52,946 nucleotides of DNA from Alkalihalobacterium elongatum (GTDB lineage: Bacteria > Bacillota > Bacilli > Bacillales > Bacillaceae_F), in contig NZ_WMKZ01000031.1 of NCBI RefSeq assembly GCF_019024285.1, positions 1 to 52,946 of the forward strand, read 5' to 3'. The first letter of the stretch is position 1; every line of letters starts with the position of its first letter. The notes under the pieces are model-generated. The model worked only from the letters and a program-made list of their open reading frames with translations, ran no database searches and was not told the DNA's origin. This document shows positions 1-7,650 of the stretch, piece after piece. The position numbers and the translations under genes are program-made.

Positions 1-76
<76 letters not shown>

Positions 77-111
77 GTTTTATTCATAAAATAAAGACTA
101 TAAAATTTTAT

Positions 112-187
112 GAGCCATTAGCTCAGTTGGTAGAGCATCTGACTTTTAATCAGAGGGTCGAAGGTTCGAATCCTTCATGGCTCACCA
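112..187 (+). tRNA. tRNA-Lys (anticodon TTT)
   Basis: 76-nt cloverleaf with acceptor stem GAGCCAT/ATGGCTC, anticodon loop CTTTTAA, T-loop GGTTCGAAT and encoded CCA. It is separated from tRNA-Thr by 35 bp with no promoter or terminator in between, so the two are co-transcribed. Confidence 0.95.
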
Positions 188-198
188 TTAATAATAAT

Positions 199-282
199 GC
201 GGGTGTGGCGGAATTGGCAGACGCGCTAGACTTAGGATCTAGTGTCTTTGACGTGGGGGTTCGAGTCCCTTCACCCGCACCA
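199..282 (+). tRNA. tRNA-Leu (anticodon TAG)
   Basis: 84-nt class II tRNA with a long variable arm, acceptor stem GCGGGTG/CACCCGC, anticodon TAG in the context CTTAGGA, and encoded CCA. It is the last gene of the cluster and a terminator hairpin follows 18 bp later. Confidence 0.95.
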
Positions 283-300
283 TACATATTATAAAAAGCG

Positions 301-329
301 AAGATCAACATCTGTTGTTCTTTTTTTTG
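301..329 (+). terminator. Terminator of the tRNA cluster
   Basis: Near-perfect 10-bp stem (AAGATCAACA with TGTTGTTCTT, one mismatch, 2-nt loop) running straight into eight T residues. It closes the transcript carrying the three tRNAs. Confidence 0.75.
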
Positions 330-660
330 TTTTTGATACTCATCATAAATATCTAAAGTTCGAAAAGAAAGGCAATGTTATTTAATACACTGTACGAACT
401 AAAACTAATGGATGCTGTTTATGATGTAGTTGAGAAATAGCACAACAAGAGGAGAGCAATAGGGGACTATTTCAATATAAAATATAATGATACTAGTTTT
501 TAACTTTTACTTACAAAGTTTATATCCTAGTACTAACTGCTGAATTGGACTATGTTGTCTGATTTAGCTTTTTTATATTTAGATTATTAATAAAATAACC
601 GGTATGCAAGCTTCTAGAATTAGGGAATGATATTCAAGTAGCCAATACTATATAATTAAA
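330..660. other. Intergenic stretch, no convincing gene
   Basis: AT-rich spacer between the tRNA terminator and the glutamine-rich gene. A 21-codon ORF at 375-440 has a poorly spaced AAAGG and is not called. The promoter of the downstream gene must be here, but no -35/-10 pair stands out. Confidence 0.5.
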
Positions 661-675
661 AAGGAGAATCATTCA

Positions 676-972
676 ATGCAACAAAACCAACAGAATCAAC
701 AAGCGGCACAACAAGCACAGCAAGCTATCCAGCAAGCTCAACAAGCTGTTCAGCAAGCAACTCAGCAGGCTAATCCTCAAGTACTTCAACAGGCCCAGCA
801 ACAATTATTACTAGCGCAGCAACAAATCCAACAAGCTCAAAGTGGAGCGCAACCAGCTCAACAGCAACAGTACCAGCAGGCCCAGCAACAATTGCAACAG
901 GCAGCACAACAAATCCAACAAGCGCAACAACAAAATCAACAAGCGCAACAACAAAATCAACAGCAGCAGTAA
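676..972 (+). CDS. Glutamine-rich low-complexity small protein
   Basis: 98 aa, start fixed by AAAAAGGAGAATC just upstream of the ATG. 58 residues are Gln and about 18 are Ala; the rest are a few Asn, Leu, Ile, Val and single Tyr, Pro, Thr, Ser and Gly. The pattern is an irregular QQA/QQQ heptad-like repeat and there is no Cys, no charged residue, no signal peptide and no membrane segment. CAA and CAG codons are mixed, so this is not a simple trinucleotide expansion, and a good ribosome site plus a following terminator argue for a real gene. Gln/Asn-rich composition recalls gamma-type small acid-soluble spore proteins, but their FGTEFASETN-like blocks are absent. Function unknown. Confidence 0.75.
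   Translation: MQQNQQNQQAAQQAQQAIQQAQQAVQQATQQANPQVLQQAQQQLLLAQQQIQQAQSGAQPAQQQQYQQAQQQLQQAAQQIQQAQQQNQQAQQQNQQQQ
916..957 (+). repeat. Perfect 21-nt tandem duplication in the Gln-rich gene
   Basis: Two identical adjacent 21-nt units (916-936 and 937-957), each coding QQAQQQN. The exact copy suggests recent in-frame expansion, so the repeat number may vary between strains. Confidence 0.8.
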
Positions 973-982
973 ACAATAAAAG

Positions 983-1017
983 AGGGTAACTCTTAAATAA
1001 GAGCTACCCTTTGTTTA
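983..1017. terminator. Bidirectional terminator between convergent genes
   Basis: Stem AGGGTA-CTCTT / AAGAG-TACCCT with one internal mismatch and a 4-nt loop, extended by flanking A-rich and T-rich arms. It lies between the stop of the Gln-rich gene and the stop of the minus-strand cell-wall hydrolase and can serve both. Confidence 0.75.
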
Positions 1018-1018
1018 A

Positions 1019-2251
1019 TTAATTTAAGACTCGACGTGCTTGTGTATGTTTTGAAGGATCATAAGAAGAAATCTTAACGACATCTCCAGTTTGAGGAGAG
1101 TGGATATACTGTCCATTGCCAATGTAGATCCCAACATGATGGATAGGGTTCCCTCTAAAGATTAAGTCTCCTGGTTGTACCTGACTAGGTGATACGGCCA
1201 CTCCAACTGTAGCTTGTTGTCTAGAGGTTCTTGGCAAGTTAACACCAACTGAGCGGAATACATAAGAAGTGAAGCCAGAGCAATCAAATCCGCTAGGTGT
1301 TGTGCCACCCCATACATATGGGGTACCTAAGAATTGCTTACTATAATTAATAACCGCAGTAGCTTTATCCGAATTAACCGAACTAACTGTATTAGTAGAA
1401 GATGTATTGTTTGTAGTCTTCGTAGTTGTATTAGTAGGAGCTGGCGCTTGTTCAGTATTCGTGTTTGTGTTTGTTACTGCTGGTTGACTTTGAATAGATT
1501 GATTTCTTTGACTAACTTGCTCAACTTGATTTGCCTCCTGCTCTTGTGCTCGGGAGGCTAGAGCAGCTTGTTCTCTGGCAGCTTCCTCGGCTAAACGAGC
1601 CTCTTCTTCAGCTCTCCTTGCTGCCTCTTCAGCTAAGCGAATTTCCTCTTGTCGTTGCAGTTCTTTAACACGCTTTAGCTCTGTCATAACAGTAGCTTTA
1701 TCTTTTTCCATTCCCTCTTGTTTCTTTTTAACTGTTTCTTTATCTTTTTCTAGCTGTTCTTGTTTCTGAACAAGGGAATCTTGTAAATTCATAAGATCAT
1801 TTTCAGCACTTTGTAAGTTTTCTAGTAATCTTTGATCTTGTTCTATTACTTGCGAGATTAGTGTTACTCTTTCAAGTAGATCCCCAAAACCTTTTGATGA
1901 TAGAATTACATCGATATAGGTTAGCATAGGGCTTTGTCCATTTTGTTGGATCGCACGAAGTCTATCAAAATAAATATCTTTTAAACTATCAAACTTTTCT
2001 TGTGCTTCATTAATCTGTTGTTGATTTTCTTCGATTTTTTGTTGTGCACTATTAATTTGGTTTGTTAATTCTTCAATTTTTACTATAGCTTCAATAATCT
2101 TGTTGTCAAACGTAAGTATTTTTGCTTCAAGCTCTTCTATTTGCGCGGGATATTCTGTAGGAGGATTAGCGTAGGATGTTGTTGGTGCCGCATTTAGAAG
2201 GGTTGCAGCTAATGCTGTTGCAATAACTACATGTGTTAACTTCCTCTTCAT
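1019..2251 (-). CDS. CwlO-like NlpC/P60 peptidoglycan DL-endopeptidase
   Basis: 410 aa secreted cell-wall hydrolase. Residues 1-28 are a Sec signal peptide (MKRK then a hydrophobic core, cut near SYA-N). Residues about 35-235 form a long coiled coil of the PcsB/CwlO type, with Glu/Ala/Arg-rich heptads at 200-240, then a Thr/Asn/Ser/Gln-rich linker to about 295. The C-terminal NlpC/P60 domain has catalytic Cys324 in GFDCSGF, a His at 371-372 in HHVGIYIGNG and a third polar residue near His384. This domain plan is that of B. subtilis CwlO, which cuts the D-gamma-Glu to diamino acid bond during wall elongation. It is monocistronic. Confidence 0.9.
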   Translation of the reverse strand: MKRKLTHVVIATALAATLLNAAPTTSYANPPTEYPAQIEELEAKILTFDNKIIEAIVKIEELTNQINSAQQKIEENQQQINEAQEKFDSLKDIYFDRLRAIQQNGQSPMLTYIDVILSSKGFGDLLERVTLISQVIEQDQRLLENLQSAENDLMNLQDSLVQKQEQLEKDKETVKKKQEGMEKDKATVMTELKRVKELQRQEEIRLAEEAARRAEEEARLAEEAAREQAALASRAQEQEANQVEQVSQRNQSIQSQPAVTNTNTNTEQAPAPTNTTTKTTNNTSSTNTVSSVNSDKATAVINYSKQFLGTPYVWGGTTPSGFDCSGFTSYVFRSVGVNLPRTSRQQATVGVAVSPSQVQPGDLIFRGNPIHHVGIYIGNGQYIHSPQTGDVVKISSYDPSKHTQARRVLN

Positions 2252-2486
2252 TCTATTACTCTCCTTTTATGTTTACCTTTCCTGCATTGGAAAGATTATG
2301 CTAAATACTAGTCTCCCAAATTTTAATATGTTTCATGTCTAATAACAATGAATTTTGCTAGAATGTAATATAATTGTTACATAAGAAATGATTTTGTCGT
2401 TTTTTAGGTGTATTTTTACCAAATGATTGAACTTTATTTACTTTCGGTTACTTAATGAATAACAGACTAACGAATTAACTATAACA

Positions 2487-2528
2487 AAAAAGATGCTTAA
2501 AGCAGTATTGATTGCTAAGCATCTTTTC
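2487..2528 (-). terminator. Terminator of the minus-strand 2539-3242 pair
   Basis: Perfect 10-bp stem TAAGCATCTT / AAGATGCTTA; on the minus strand it runs into a TTTTTT tract. It lies 11 bp past the stop of the gene ending at 2539. Confidence 0.8.
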
Positions 2529-2538
2529 TTCTAATGAA

Positions 2539-2901
2539 TTATTCGCTTGATTTTGCTTCTAAAACATCAATGGCTTCATCTAATACTTCGGTATAGAATG
2601 TTTCAACGTCTGGATCTATTAAACCATGCAATTCTTCCTTTAACCATTGAAAGTTCTCTAATACTAATGTAGTGCTGACATTCCTCGATGTAAGAACTTC
2701 ATTTAACCAGAGTGAATAATCAATAAAAACTTTTTTATTTTTTAATTTCCACGCAGTATCTAAATATTGAAGGTGATAGAAGTTATCTTCTCGCGTACGT
2801 TTCCTTCCATTTTCTCCGAATTTGTCAACTAACGTTGGGTACTTTTCATAAAACTTTTTTACTATTTCATTTACGATTTTTTCTTTAACAGTTAAGTCCA
2901 T
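2539..2901 (-). CDS. Uncharacterised helical protein
   Basis: 120 aa, predominantly helical and hydrophilic, with no signal peptide or membrane segment. The middle part (REDNFYHLQYLDTAW... then VLTSRNVSTT) resembles a helical sensor-like segment that I associate with the N-termini of some Bacillales and cyanobacterial cobalamin-binding or sensor proteins, but I cannot assign a family with confidence. Its ATG overlaps the stop codon of the upstream CheB/CheR fragment as TAATG, so the two are translationally coupled. It may be an intact small protein or another leftover of a larger sensory gene. Confidence 0.6.
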   Translation of the reverse strand: MDLTVKEKIVNEIVKKFYEKYPTLVDKFGENGRKRTREDNFYHLQYLDTAWKLKNKKVFIDYSLWLNEVLTSRNVSTTLVLENFQWLKEELHGLIDPDVETFYTEVLDEAIDVLEAKSSE

Positions 2902-3242
2902 TATGTAGCTACCACCTTAAATCGTTTAACTATTGGTTTTATTGAAGCTAGTTCATAATTAGGATATTTTTTTTCGAGTTCATGTATCTGTTTAAAATTA
3001 TGTGTTTGGCAGCTTGAGTTGAATAGATTTATTCGTCTGTCAATGCGCCGTAAAACACTATTTTGCTTATAAAGGGAAAAGTCTATATTACACTTATCTT
3101 TTACGAGCTTATAGATTTTTACTAATTCATCTTCTGCCAATTCAATTTTTTTATAAGTACTATATTTTGAAATAAATTTAGCCATTTCAGTAGGTGATAA
3201 TATATAGTTTACGATACCAGTTTCCTTAGCACTTCGAGGCAT
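2901..3242 (-). pseudogene. Remnant spanning the CheB-CheR junction of a chemotaxis fusion protein
   Basis: 113 aa. The start, MPRSAKETGIVNYIL followed by LSPTEMAKF, matches the conserved end of a CheB methylesterase domain. IDFSLYKQNSVLRRIDRR is the hallmark start of a CheR methyltransferase N-terminal domain. In full-length CheB/CheR fusions these flank a short linker, so this piece keeps only the seam: the catalytic CheB part and the whole SAM-binding CheR domain are missing. No CheB coding sequence continues upstream; the DNA there is AT-rich and stop-filled. No good ribosome site precedes its ATG. It could be decay, or a retained small protein coupled to its neighbour. Confidence 0.7.
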
Positions 3243-3554
3243 GCAATCTAACTTTTTAATATTAGTATAAAAGTAATAGTATTAAAAAGTTTTCACTCCC
3301 CCATAGTAGTACTTTAATAATTTTCAATAAAGTAACATAAAATAATAAAGAAACATCCTTTTTAATTATTTCAATATATTTATATAAAAAGAAGAGCTAA
3401 TAATTGAAATTAAATGAGTGGTTCAGATTAGCGGAGGTATCTATAGGAGCAGCATACTATAATAACCTTAAAATAAATAGCAGTGTAGGCTACTATCTTG
3501 TATCTTAATTCTACTAGATATATATGAGGTGAATTTCATGAGAGGTGAAAACAT
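3243..3554. other. Intergenic stretch upstream of an MFS gene
   Basis: AT-rich, stop-filled region between divergent genes. The only functional signal I can name is the GAGAGGTGAA ribosome site at its right end. No repeat or RNA gene is visible. Confidence 0.5.
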
Positions 3555-4751
3555 ATGAATGTCACTAAAGTAGATCATATTATCTTTATCCTAGTAACCG
3601 TTATGTATTGGTTTACGATTTATAGTTATGTTCCTATATTAACGGCTTACCTAGATTTTTTAGGGGCTACATACATGTTTATTGGTATTGTAGTAGGAAG
3701 TTACGGCTTGTTACAAATGCTCATCCGTCTTCCACTAGGAATATATTCTGATGTCATAAAACGTCGAAGGCCATTTATAATTTTAGGAATTGCAATAGGG
3801 AGTATGAGTTGCTTTGGGTTTATACTCACAGACCATTTAGGATGGACGTTGCTTTTTCGAGCTTTAGCTGGAGTGAGTGCTTCCACCTGGGTTGCTTTTA
3901 CGGTATTGTATGCAAGCTACTTCTCTAGGGAAGAAATTACGAAAGCAATGGGTTGGATTAGTGTGACAATGGTTCTTGGCCAGTTGGTCAGTATGGTTTT
4001 TAGTGGGATAGTTGTTGATAAATTTGGTTGGATGGTGCCTTTTTGGATTGGTGGAATAGCAGGAATTGTTGGATTGGTATTATGTTTTTGGTTAAAGGAA
4101 GAAAAAGAAAATGTTTCGAGAGAGCCTATAAAGATTATAGAATTAGTTGCGATTATTAAGGAACCTGTATTAATTAAGGTGACATTCCTATCGGTTCTAG
4201 CCTATAGTATAATCTTTATTACGATCTTTGGATTTTCTCCAAATTATGCGCTTGAGCTGGGTGCTTCAACAGTTGGTTTAAGTTATTTGGTAATTATTTT
4301 TGTCGTTCCACATGCGCTTGCTGCTATTATTGTTGGGAAATGGTTAATCCCACGAATAGGAAATTGGGCAACATTATTTCTTGGTTTTTTAGTAAGCGCT
4401 TTAATGACAGGGACAATACCTTTTATTACTTCATTCGGTTTGTTACTCCTGACACAAGCTGTTAATGGTTTCGCATTAGGTCTAGTGCTGCCATTACTTC
4501 TAGGGATGTCTATTGAATCCGTGGCGGACGAGAAAAGGGCTACGGCAATGGGGTTCTATCAAGCAGTTTATGCAGTAGGCATGTTTGTAGGACCTTTAGT
4601 AGCTGGTATTTTGAATTCAGCCTATGACCTTGCTGCGGGTTTTTATTTCGGAGGGGTAATTGGTATGGTCGGAGTTCTTTTAGTAGTTGTCTGGAAGCGT
4701 ACGGAAGAAAGTAATCTTAATAGGAAAGCAGAACCTGCTGCGTTAGATTGA
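3555..4751 (+). CDS. MFS transporter, substrate unknown
   Basis: 398 aa integral membrane protein with about 12 hydrophobic helices. Between helices 2 and 3 it carries the MFS motif A variant RLPLGIYSDVIKRRRP, and the second half repeats the pattern more weakly. Length and layout fit 12-TM drug or metabolite exporters. The start is set by GAGAGGTGAA about 10 bp upstream. It is alone, with its own terminator downstream, so context gives no clue to the substrate. Confidence 0.85.
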   Translation: MNVTKVDHIIFILVTVMYWFTIYSYVPILTAYLDFLGATYMFIGIVVGSYGLLQMLIRLPLGIYSDVIKRRRPFIILGIAIGSMSCFGFILTDHLGWTLLFRALAGVSASTWVAFTVLYASYFSREEITKAMGWISVTMVLGQLVSMVFSGIVVDKFGWMVPFWIGGIAGIVGLVLCFWLKEEKENVSREPIKIIELVAIIKEPVLIKVTFLSVLAYSIIFITIFGFSPNYALELGASTVGLSYLVIIFVVPHALAAIIVGKWLIPRIGNWATLFLGFLVSALMTGTIPFITSFGLLLLTQAVNGFALGLVLPLLLGMSIESVADEKRATAMGFYQAVYAVGMFVGPLVAGILNSAYDLAAGFYFGGVIGMVGVLLVVVWKRTEESNLNRKAEPAALD

Positions 4752-4778
4752 TTAAGGGGTGGTAGAAGTGTTAGTGTT

Positions 4779-4811
4779 AAAAACCAAGAGAAGGATGAAC
4801 TTGGTTTTTGG
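4779..4811 (+). terminator. Terminator of the MFS gene
   Basis: Perfect 10-bp stem AAAAACCAAG / CTTGGTTTTT with an 11-nt loop, 27 bp after the MFS stop codon. Confidence 0.75.
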
Positions 4812-4843
4812 TAGACGAAGGTAAGGACGGTGCTTTGGGCTTC

Positions 4844-4866
4844 TTTACTAAGCATGGCTTAGTAAA
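4844..4866. repeat. Short perfect hairpin
   Basis: TTTACTAAGC and GCTTAGTAAA form a 10-bp stem with a 3-nt loop, downstream of the MFS terminator. There is no clear T-run. Role unknown. Confidence 0.5.
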
Positions 4867-4947
4867 AGGAATTAAATATTTAAATCAAACTCCCATGAAG
4901 TGGGAATAGTGCAGGTTTAGTCTCCTCGAAAAACTCTTTTCTAAAAG

Positions 4948-4981
4948 TCCCCACTTATCTATGAAAAAAGTTAAGTGGGGA
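4948..4981. terminator. Hairpin beyond the 43-aa minus-strand ORF
   Basis: Perfect 10-bp stem TCCCCACTTA / TAAGTGGGGA with a 14-nt loop. Read on the minus strand it lies 9 bp after the stop of the candidate gene 4990-5121 and is followed by a weak CTTTTAG tract, so it may be that gene's terminator. Confidence 0.5.
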
Positions 4982-4989
4982 TTTAAAAG

Positions 4990-5121
4990 TTAACTTACTC
5001 CTTTATATTTAACCTCCCATTTTATTCTCCATTTATTTCGCCTTTCAATTCGGTTCCCTTTATAAAGGTGCTTGTACTTTTTCCAATGTGTTTTCCATTC
5101 GTTTCGACGTTTTGTTCTCAT
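4990..5121 (-). CDS. Candidate small, very basic protein
   Basis: 43 aa beginning MRTKRRNEWKTHWKKYKH, rich in Lys, Arg and Trp, with no acidic cluster and no membrane segment. GAAGGGAAG lies 8 bp before the ATG. The ATG also overlaps the stop of an eight-residue ORF (MTEGKTKK, ATGA overlap) that has its own AAAGGA site, which looks like a leader peptide with translational coupling. The surrounding plus strand is strikingly pyrimidine-rich, as expected over a Lys/Arg-coding minus strand. It could bind nucleic acid or be a membrane-active peptide. No homologue is recognised. Confidence 0.4.
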   Translation of the reverse strand: MRTKRRNEWKTHWKKYKHLYKGNRIERRNKWRIKWEVKYKGVS

Positions 5122-5349
5122 TTTTTAGTCTTCCCTTCTGTCATTTCTTGTGTCCTTTATTAATTTCAACCTTTATTGCGCTTTCCCTTTGACTGCGATT
5201 GTCTGTTAACGTCTAATTTTGCGGATTTGTCTTAGGTTAGAATAAATCGAGTTAGAATTTGCTAGAATGTGATGTATATGTATAGTGAAAAAAGAGAGGA
5301 TGGGTCAGAAAAGAGGGATTAACGTTTAATTGTAGCGAGGTGAATTATT

Positions 5350-5943
5350 ATGTTTGTACCAGTACAAGCCTCTTTTTTTCAGCAAAAGACTCTTGATTTA
5401 TCGAGGAAATTACTAGGAAAATTACTAGTGAAAGAAACAGAGAAAGGGGTCGCCACAGGCTGGATCGTTGAAACTGAAGCATATATTGGCCCAGGTGATC
5501 AAGCAGCACATAGTTTTAATAACCGTCGCACGAAGCGAACAGAGGTTATGTTTGGTCCATCTGGCTATGTGTATACATATGTTATGCATACTCATTGTCT
5601 AGTCAATATAGTAAGTGGTGAGGTAGAACATCCCGAAGCAGTTTTAATCCGAGCCCTAGAGCCACACACTGGGATAGAGCTCATGTATAAAAGGCGTGGA
5701 AAGGTAAAAAAAGAGTACGATTTAACGAATGGACCAGGAAAATTAACGAAAGCACTCGGAATTGTGAAGGAGGACTATGGACGACCGTTTTTTAAGCCTC
5801 CTTTATTTATAGCGGAAGGCAAAGAAATTCCAATAGAACAAATCAGCGCTGGACCAAGAGTGGGAATAGACAATAGCGGTGAAGCAAAGCATTATCCTTG
5901 GCGTTTCTACATAAATGGAAACCGTTATGTAAGTAAGAAGTGA
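5350..5943 (+). CDS. DNA-3-methyladenine glycosylase (AAG/MPG family)
   Basis: 197 aa, normal for the bacterial AAG family (B. subtilis YxlJ). It removes alkylated purines such as 3-methyladenine from DNA, starting base excision repair. Seen motifs: the N-terminal LSRKLLGKLLV, the active-site region WIVETEAYIGPGDQAAHS containing the catalytic Glu, the GPSGYVYTYVMHT strand that lines the nucleotide pocket, and the LTNGPGKLTKALGI motif. The start follows GCGAGGTGAATT. The gene stands alone and is convergent with the FRG gene. Confidence 0.92.
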   Translation: MFVPVQASFFQQKTLDLSRKLLGKLLVKETEKGVATGWIVETEAYIGPGDQAAHSFNNRRTKRTEVMFGPSGYVYTYVMHTHCLVNIVSGEVEHPEAVLIRALEPHTGIELMYKRRGKVKKEYDLTNGPGKLTKALGIVKEDYGRPFFKPPLFIAEGKEIPIEQISAGPRVGIDNSGEAKHYPWRFYINGNRYVSKK

Positions 5944-5997
5944 GAAGTAAGAAGTGTGGTGCATGCGGTATATGGTGTGCAGTGCGGCGCGGTGTGA

Positions 5998-6045
5998 GGT
6001 GCCAGGCACCTTTAATGCTTTGTTGTGTTAAAGGTGCCTGGCACC
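5998..6045. repeat. GGTGCCAGGCACC inverted-repeat element, copy 1
   Basis: 18-bp perfect arms GGTGCCAGGCACCTTTAA / TTAAAGGTGCCTGGCACC around a 12-nt loop, itself containing a palindromic GGTGCC-AGGCACC core. It sits between convergent stops, so it can terminate both transcripts. Three related copies are at 9873, 30552 and 46340. Such elements are common and scattered in Bacillaceae genomes. Confidence 0.85.
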
Positions 6046-6046
6046 G

Positions 6047-6847
6047 TTATAGCAGGATGTGGAGCTTAAGTGAGCGGCAGAAGCCTTCGAGGCCAGGGTA
6101 AATGGTTTCGTGGGTAATATTCATTTGAGCTAGTTTGTACCAATAATCTTGTAGATTTTTTTTATTGAAGATGAGTTTATACGTCACGTCTTTTCCGTTA
6201 AGTTTATTGTTTTTAATGTTATAAACTTTTAAAATATCGTCCATCGTTTTATTTATAACGCTTGGAACGAGAAACAGTCCTTGTTGAATTCGAAGTCGTT
6301 CATTTTTTTGGTATGGATCGTAACGAAAAATGAATAATTCTGATATGGTTTCGGGAGAAAATATCGCTCTTTTGTAATGATCGTATTTATCCCCATAACG
6401 ATCGTTATCGAATTCTTCAAGTTCCTTTACATTTAATGCATAAATACTAAAGTTATCCTCTGCGCCATCTAAGGCAAAAAAAGCTGCAATGTATGGAGAT
6501 CGTGTCCAATCCAATAGTCGTGTAGGTGTCCCGTAATCTTGCATTACAGACAACGGCTCAAGCCGAAAATTAACCCATTCTTTCTCATTTTCTTTACTAG
6601 GCACCTGAAATTCTAGGGAAGAATACAAATGAGCAGAGGAGTAAAATTCGTTAACCATTTTATTTTCGATAGTGACGCAATTTTCGTTCGTTGGCTGTTC
6701 AATCACTTTCTGAATTTCTCGGTACAAGGAAGACTGTAAATCCCAAACTGAATTTCTTTGGCCTCGAAAAATCCACTCATTATAATGTAAGTGAGAAATT
6801 ACATCATTAAACTCATGCCAGCTTTCAATTTTTATCTCTTTCCACAT
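6047..6847 (-). CDS. FRG-domain protein
   Basis: 266 aa soluble protein. Near residues 25-45 it has WIFRGQRNSVWDLQSSLYRE, and near 130-155 QDYGTPTRLLDWTRSPYIAA, the two signature blocks of the FRG domain, named after its FRG motif. The domain is found alone or in multi-domain proteins, some linked to phage-defence islands, but its biochemistry is not settled. The start is the ATG at 6847 because GGAGGT lies 5 bp upstream; an upstream TTG in frame would overlap that site. No toxin-antitoxin partner is adjacent. Confidence 0.85.
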   Translation of the reverse strand: MWKEIKIESWHEFNDVISHLHYNEWIFRGQRNSVWDLQSSLYREIQKVIEQPTNENCVTIENKMVNEFYSSAHLYSSLEFQVPSKENEKEWVNFRLEPLSVMQDYGTPTRLLDWTRSPYIAAFFALDGAEDNFSIYALNVKELEEFDNDRYGDKYDHYKRAIFSPETISELFIFRYDPYQKNERLRIQQGLFLVPSVINKTMDDILKVYNIKNNKLNGKDVTYKLIFNKKNLQDYWYKLAQMNITHETIYPGLEGFCRSLKLHILL

Positions 6848-6948
6848 ACGCACCTCCAAGAAAGTGAAAGTAATATAAGATAAATGAATATCGAATAAAA
6901 CTTATTTTGTTCCTAGAAGTTGAAATACATGCAATAACGTACTGGGAA

Positions 6949-7269
6949 TTACACTGGAGATACTAACTTTAATCCTATCGTTGCACCAATAATGATGAAA
7001 ATGAAAAGAACACGATAGAAATTTTTAGGTTCCCCGTAAAATACAATCGCAAGGATGGCTCCTCCAGCTGCACCAATTCCAGTCCAAATAGCATAGGCTG
7101 TAGACATTGGTAATGTTTGCATAGCTAGTGCTAAAAATAAAAAGCTTCCTCCAAATGCACTAAATAGATATACCAAGGATTGCCAATTACGGTCTTTATG
7201 CAATTTGTAAATCATTACGACACCAACCATTTCAGAAATTCCAGCTATGAAAAGGTAAATCCAGGCCAT
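6949..7269 (-). CDS. ykkD: SMR-family guanidinium exporter subunit (YkkD-like)
   Basis: 106 aa with four hydrophobic helices, the small multidrug resistance size and fold. It has the conserved membrane Glu in GISEMVGVVMIYKL (helix 1) and the TAYAIWTGIGAAGGAI motif in helix 3. Its ATG overlaps the stop of the upstream partner (TAATG), so the two are made together and probably form an antiparallel heterodimer like B. subtilis YkkCD. The riboswitch in front points to guanidinium export rather than general drug efflux. Confidence 0.9.
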   Translation of the reverse strand: MAWIYLFIAGISEMVGVVMIYKLHKDRNWQSLVYLFSAFGGSFLFLALAMQTLPMSTAYAIWTGIGAAGGAILAIVFYGEPKNFYRVLFIFIIIGATIGLKLVSPV

Positions 7270-7613
7270 TATGCTTCGTCCCCTTTATCAACAGCAACTT
7301 CTGGAGTTACAACTTTAAGTCCAATAACACCGAACAGCAAAAGTGAAATCAGTAAAATTTTTATAGTATGAACTGGTTCATTGAAAATGAGAATGTCAGC
7401 AATTATGGTCCCAACCGTCCCTAAGCCGACGAAAACCGCATATACTGTTCCTACGGGAAGTTTTTTCCCAGCCATAATCATTAAGTAGAAGCTAACAAAG
7501 ACAGCGATAGCAGTGCCAATCCACGTCCATACATTATAGGAATGTTTTAAACCGATTACCCATAATACCTCAAATCCTGCTGCAATAAAAACACTCCACC
7601 AAACTTTTTGCAT
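7269..7613 (-). CDS. ykkC: SMR-family guanidinium exporter subunit (YkkC-like)
   Basis: 114 aa, four TM helices, with the membrane Glu in AAGFEVLWVIGLKHS and helix 3 GTVYAVFVGLGTVGTI. It is the first gene of a two-gene operon with the YkkD-like subunit. The start is the ATG at 7613, which has AGAGGTG 9 bp upstream; the in-frame codon further up lies inside that spacer. A guanidine-I riboswitch occupies the leader, so expression should rise when free guanidine accumulates. Confidence 0.9.
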   Translation of the reverse strand: MQKVWWSVFIAAGFEVLWVIGLKHSYNVWTWIGTAIAVFVSFYLMIMAGKKLPVGTVYAVFVGLGTVGTIIADILIFNEPVHTIKILLISLLLFGVIGLKVVTPEVAVDKGDEA

Positions 7614-7650
7614 ACAAATAGACACCTCTAATCTAATAAGCTTTCAAAGT

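Noticed and set aside
770-976. 68-codon minus-strand ORF opposite the Gln-rich gene
   Set aside because: It is the antisense of a repeated CAA/CAG tract, has no ribosome site, and its Val/Ala/Phe pattern is a by-product of the other strand.
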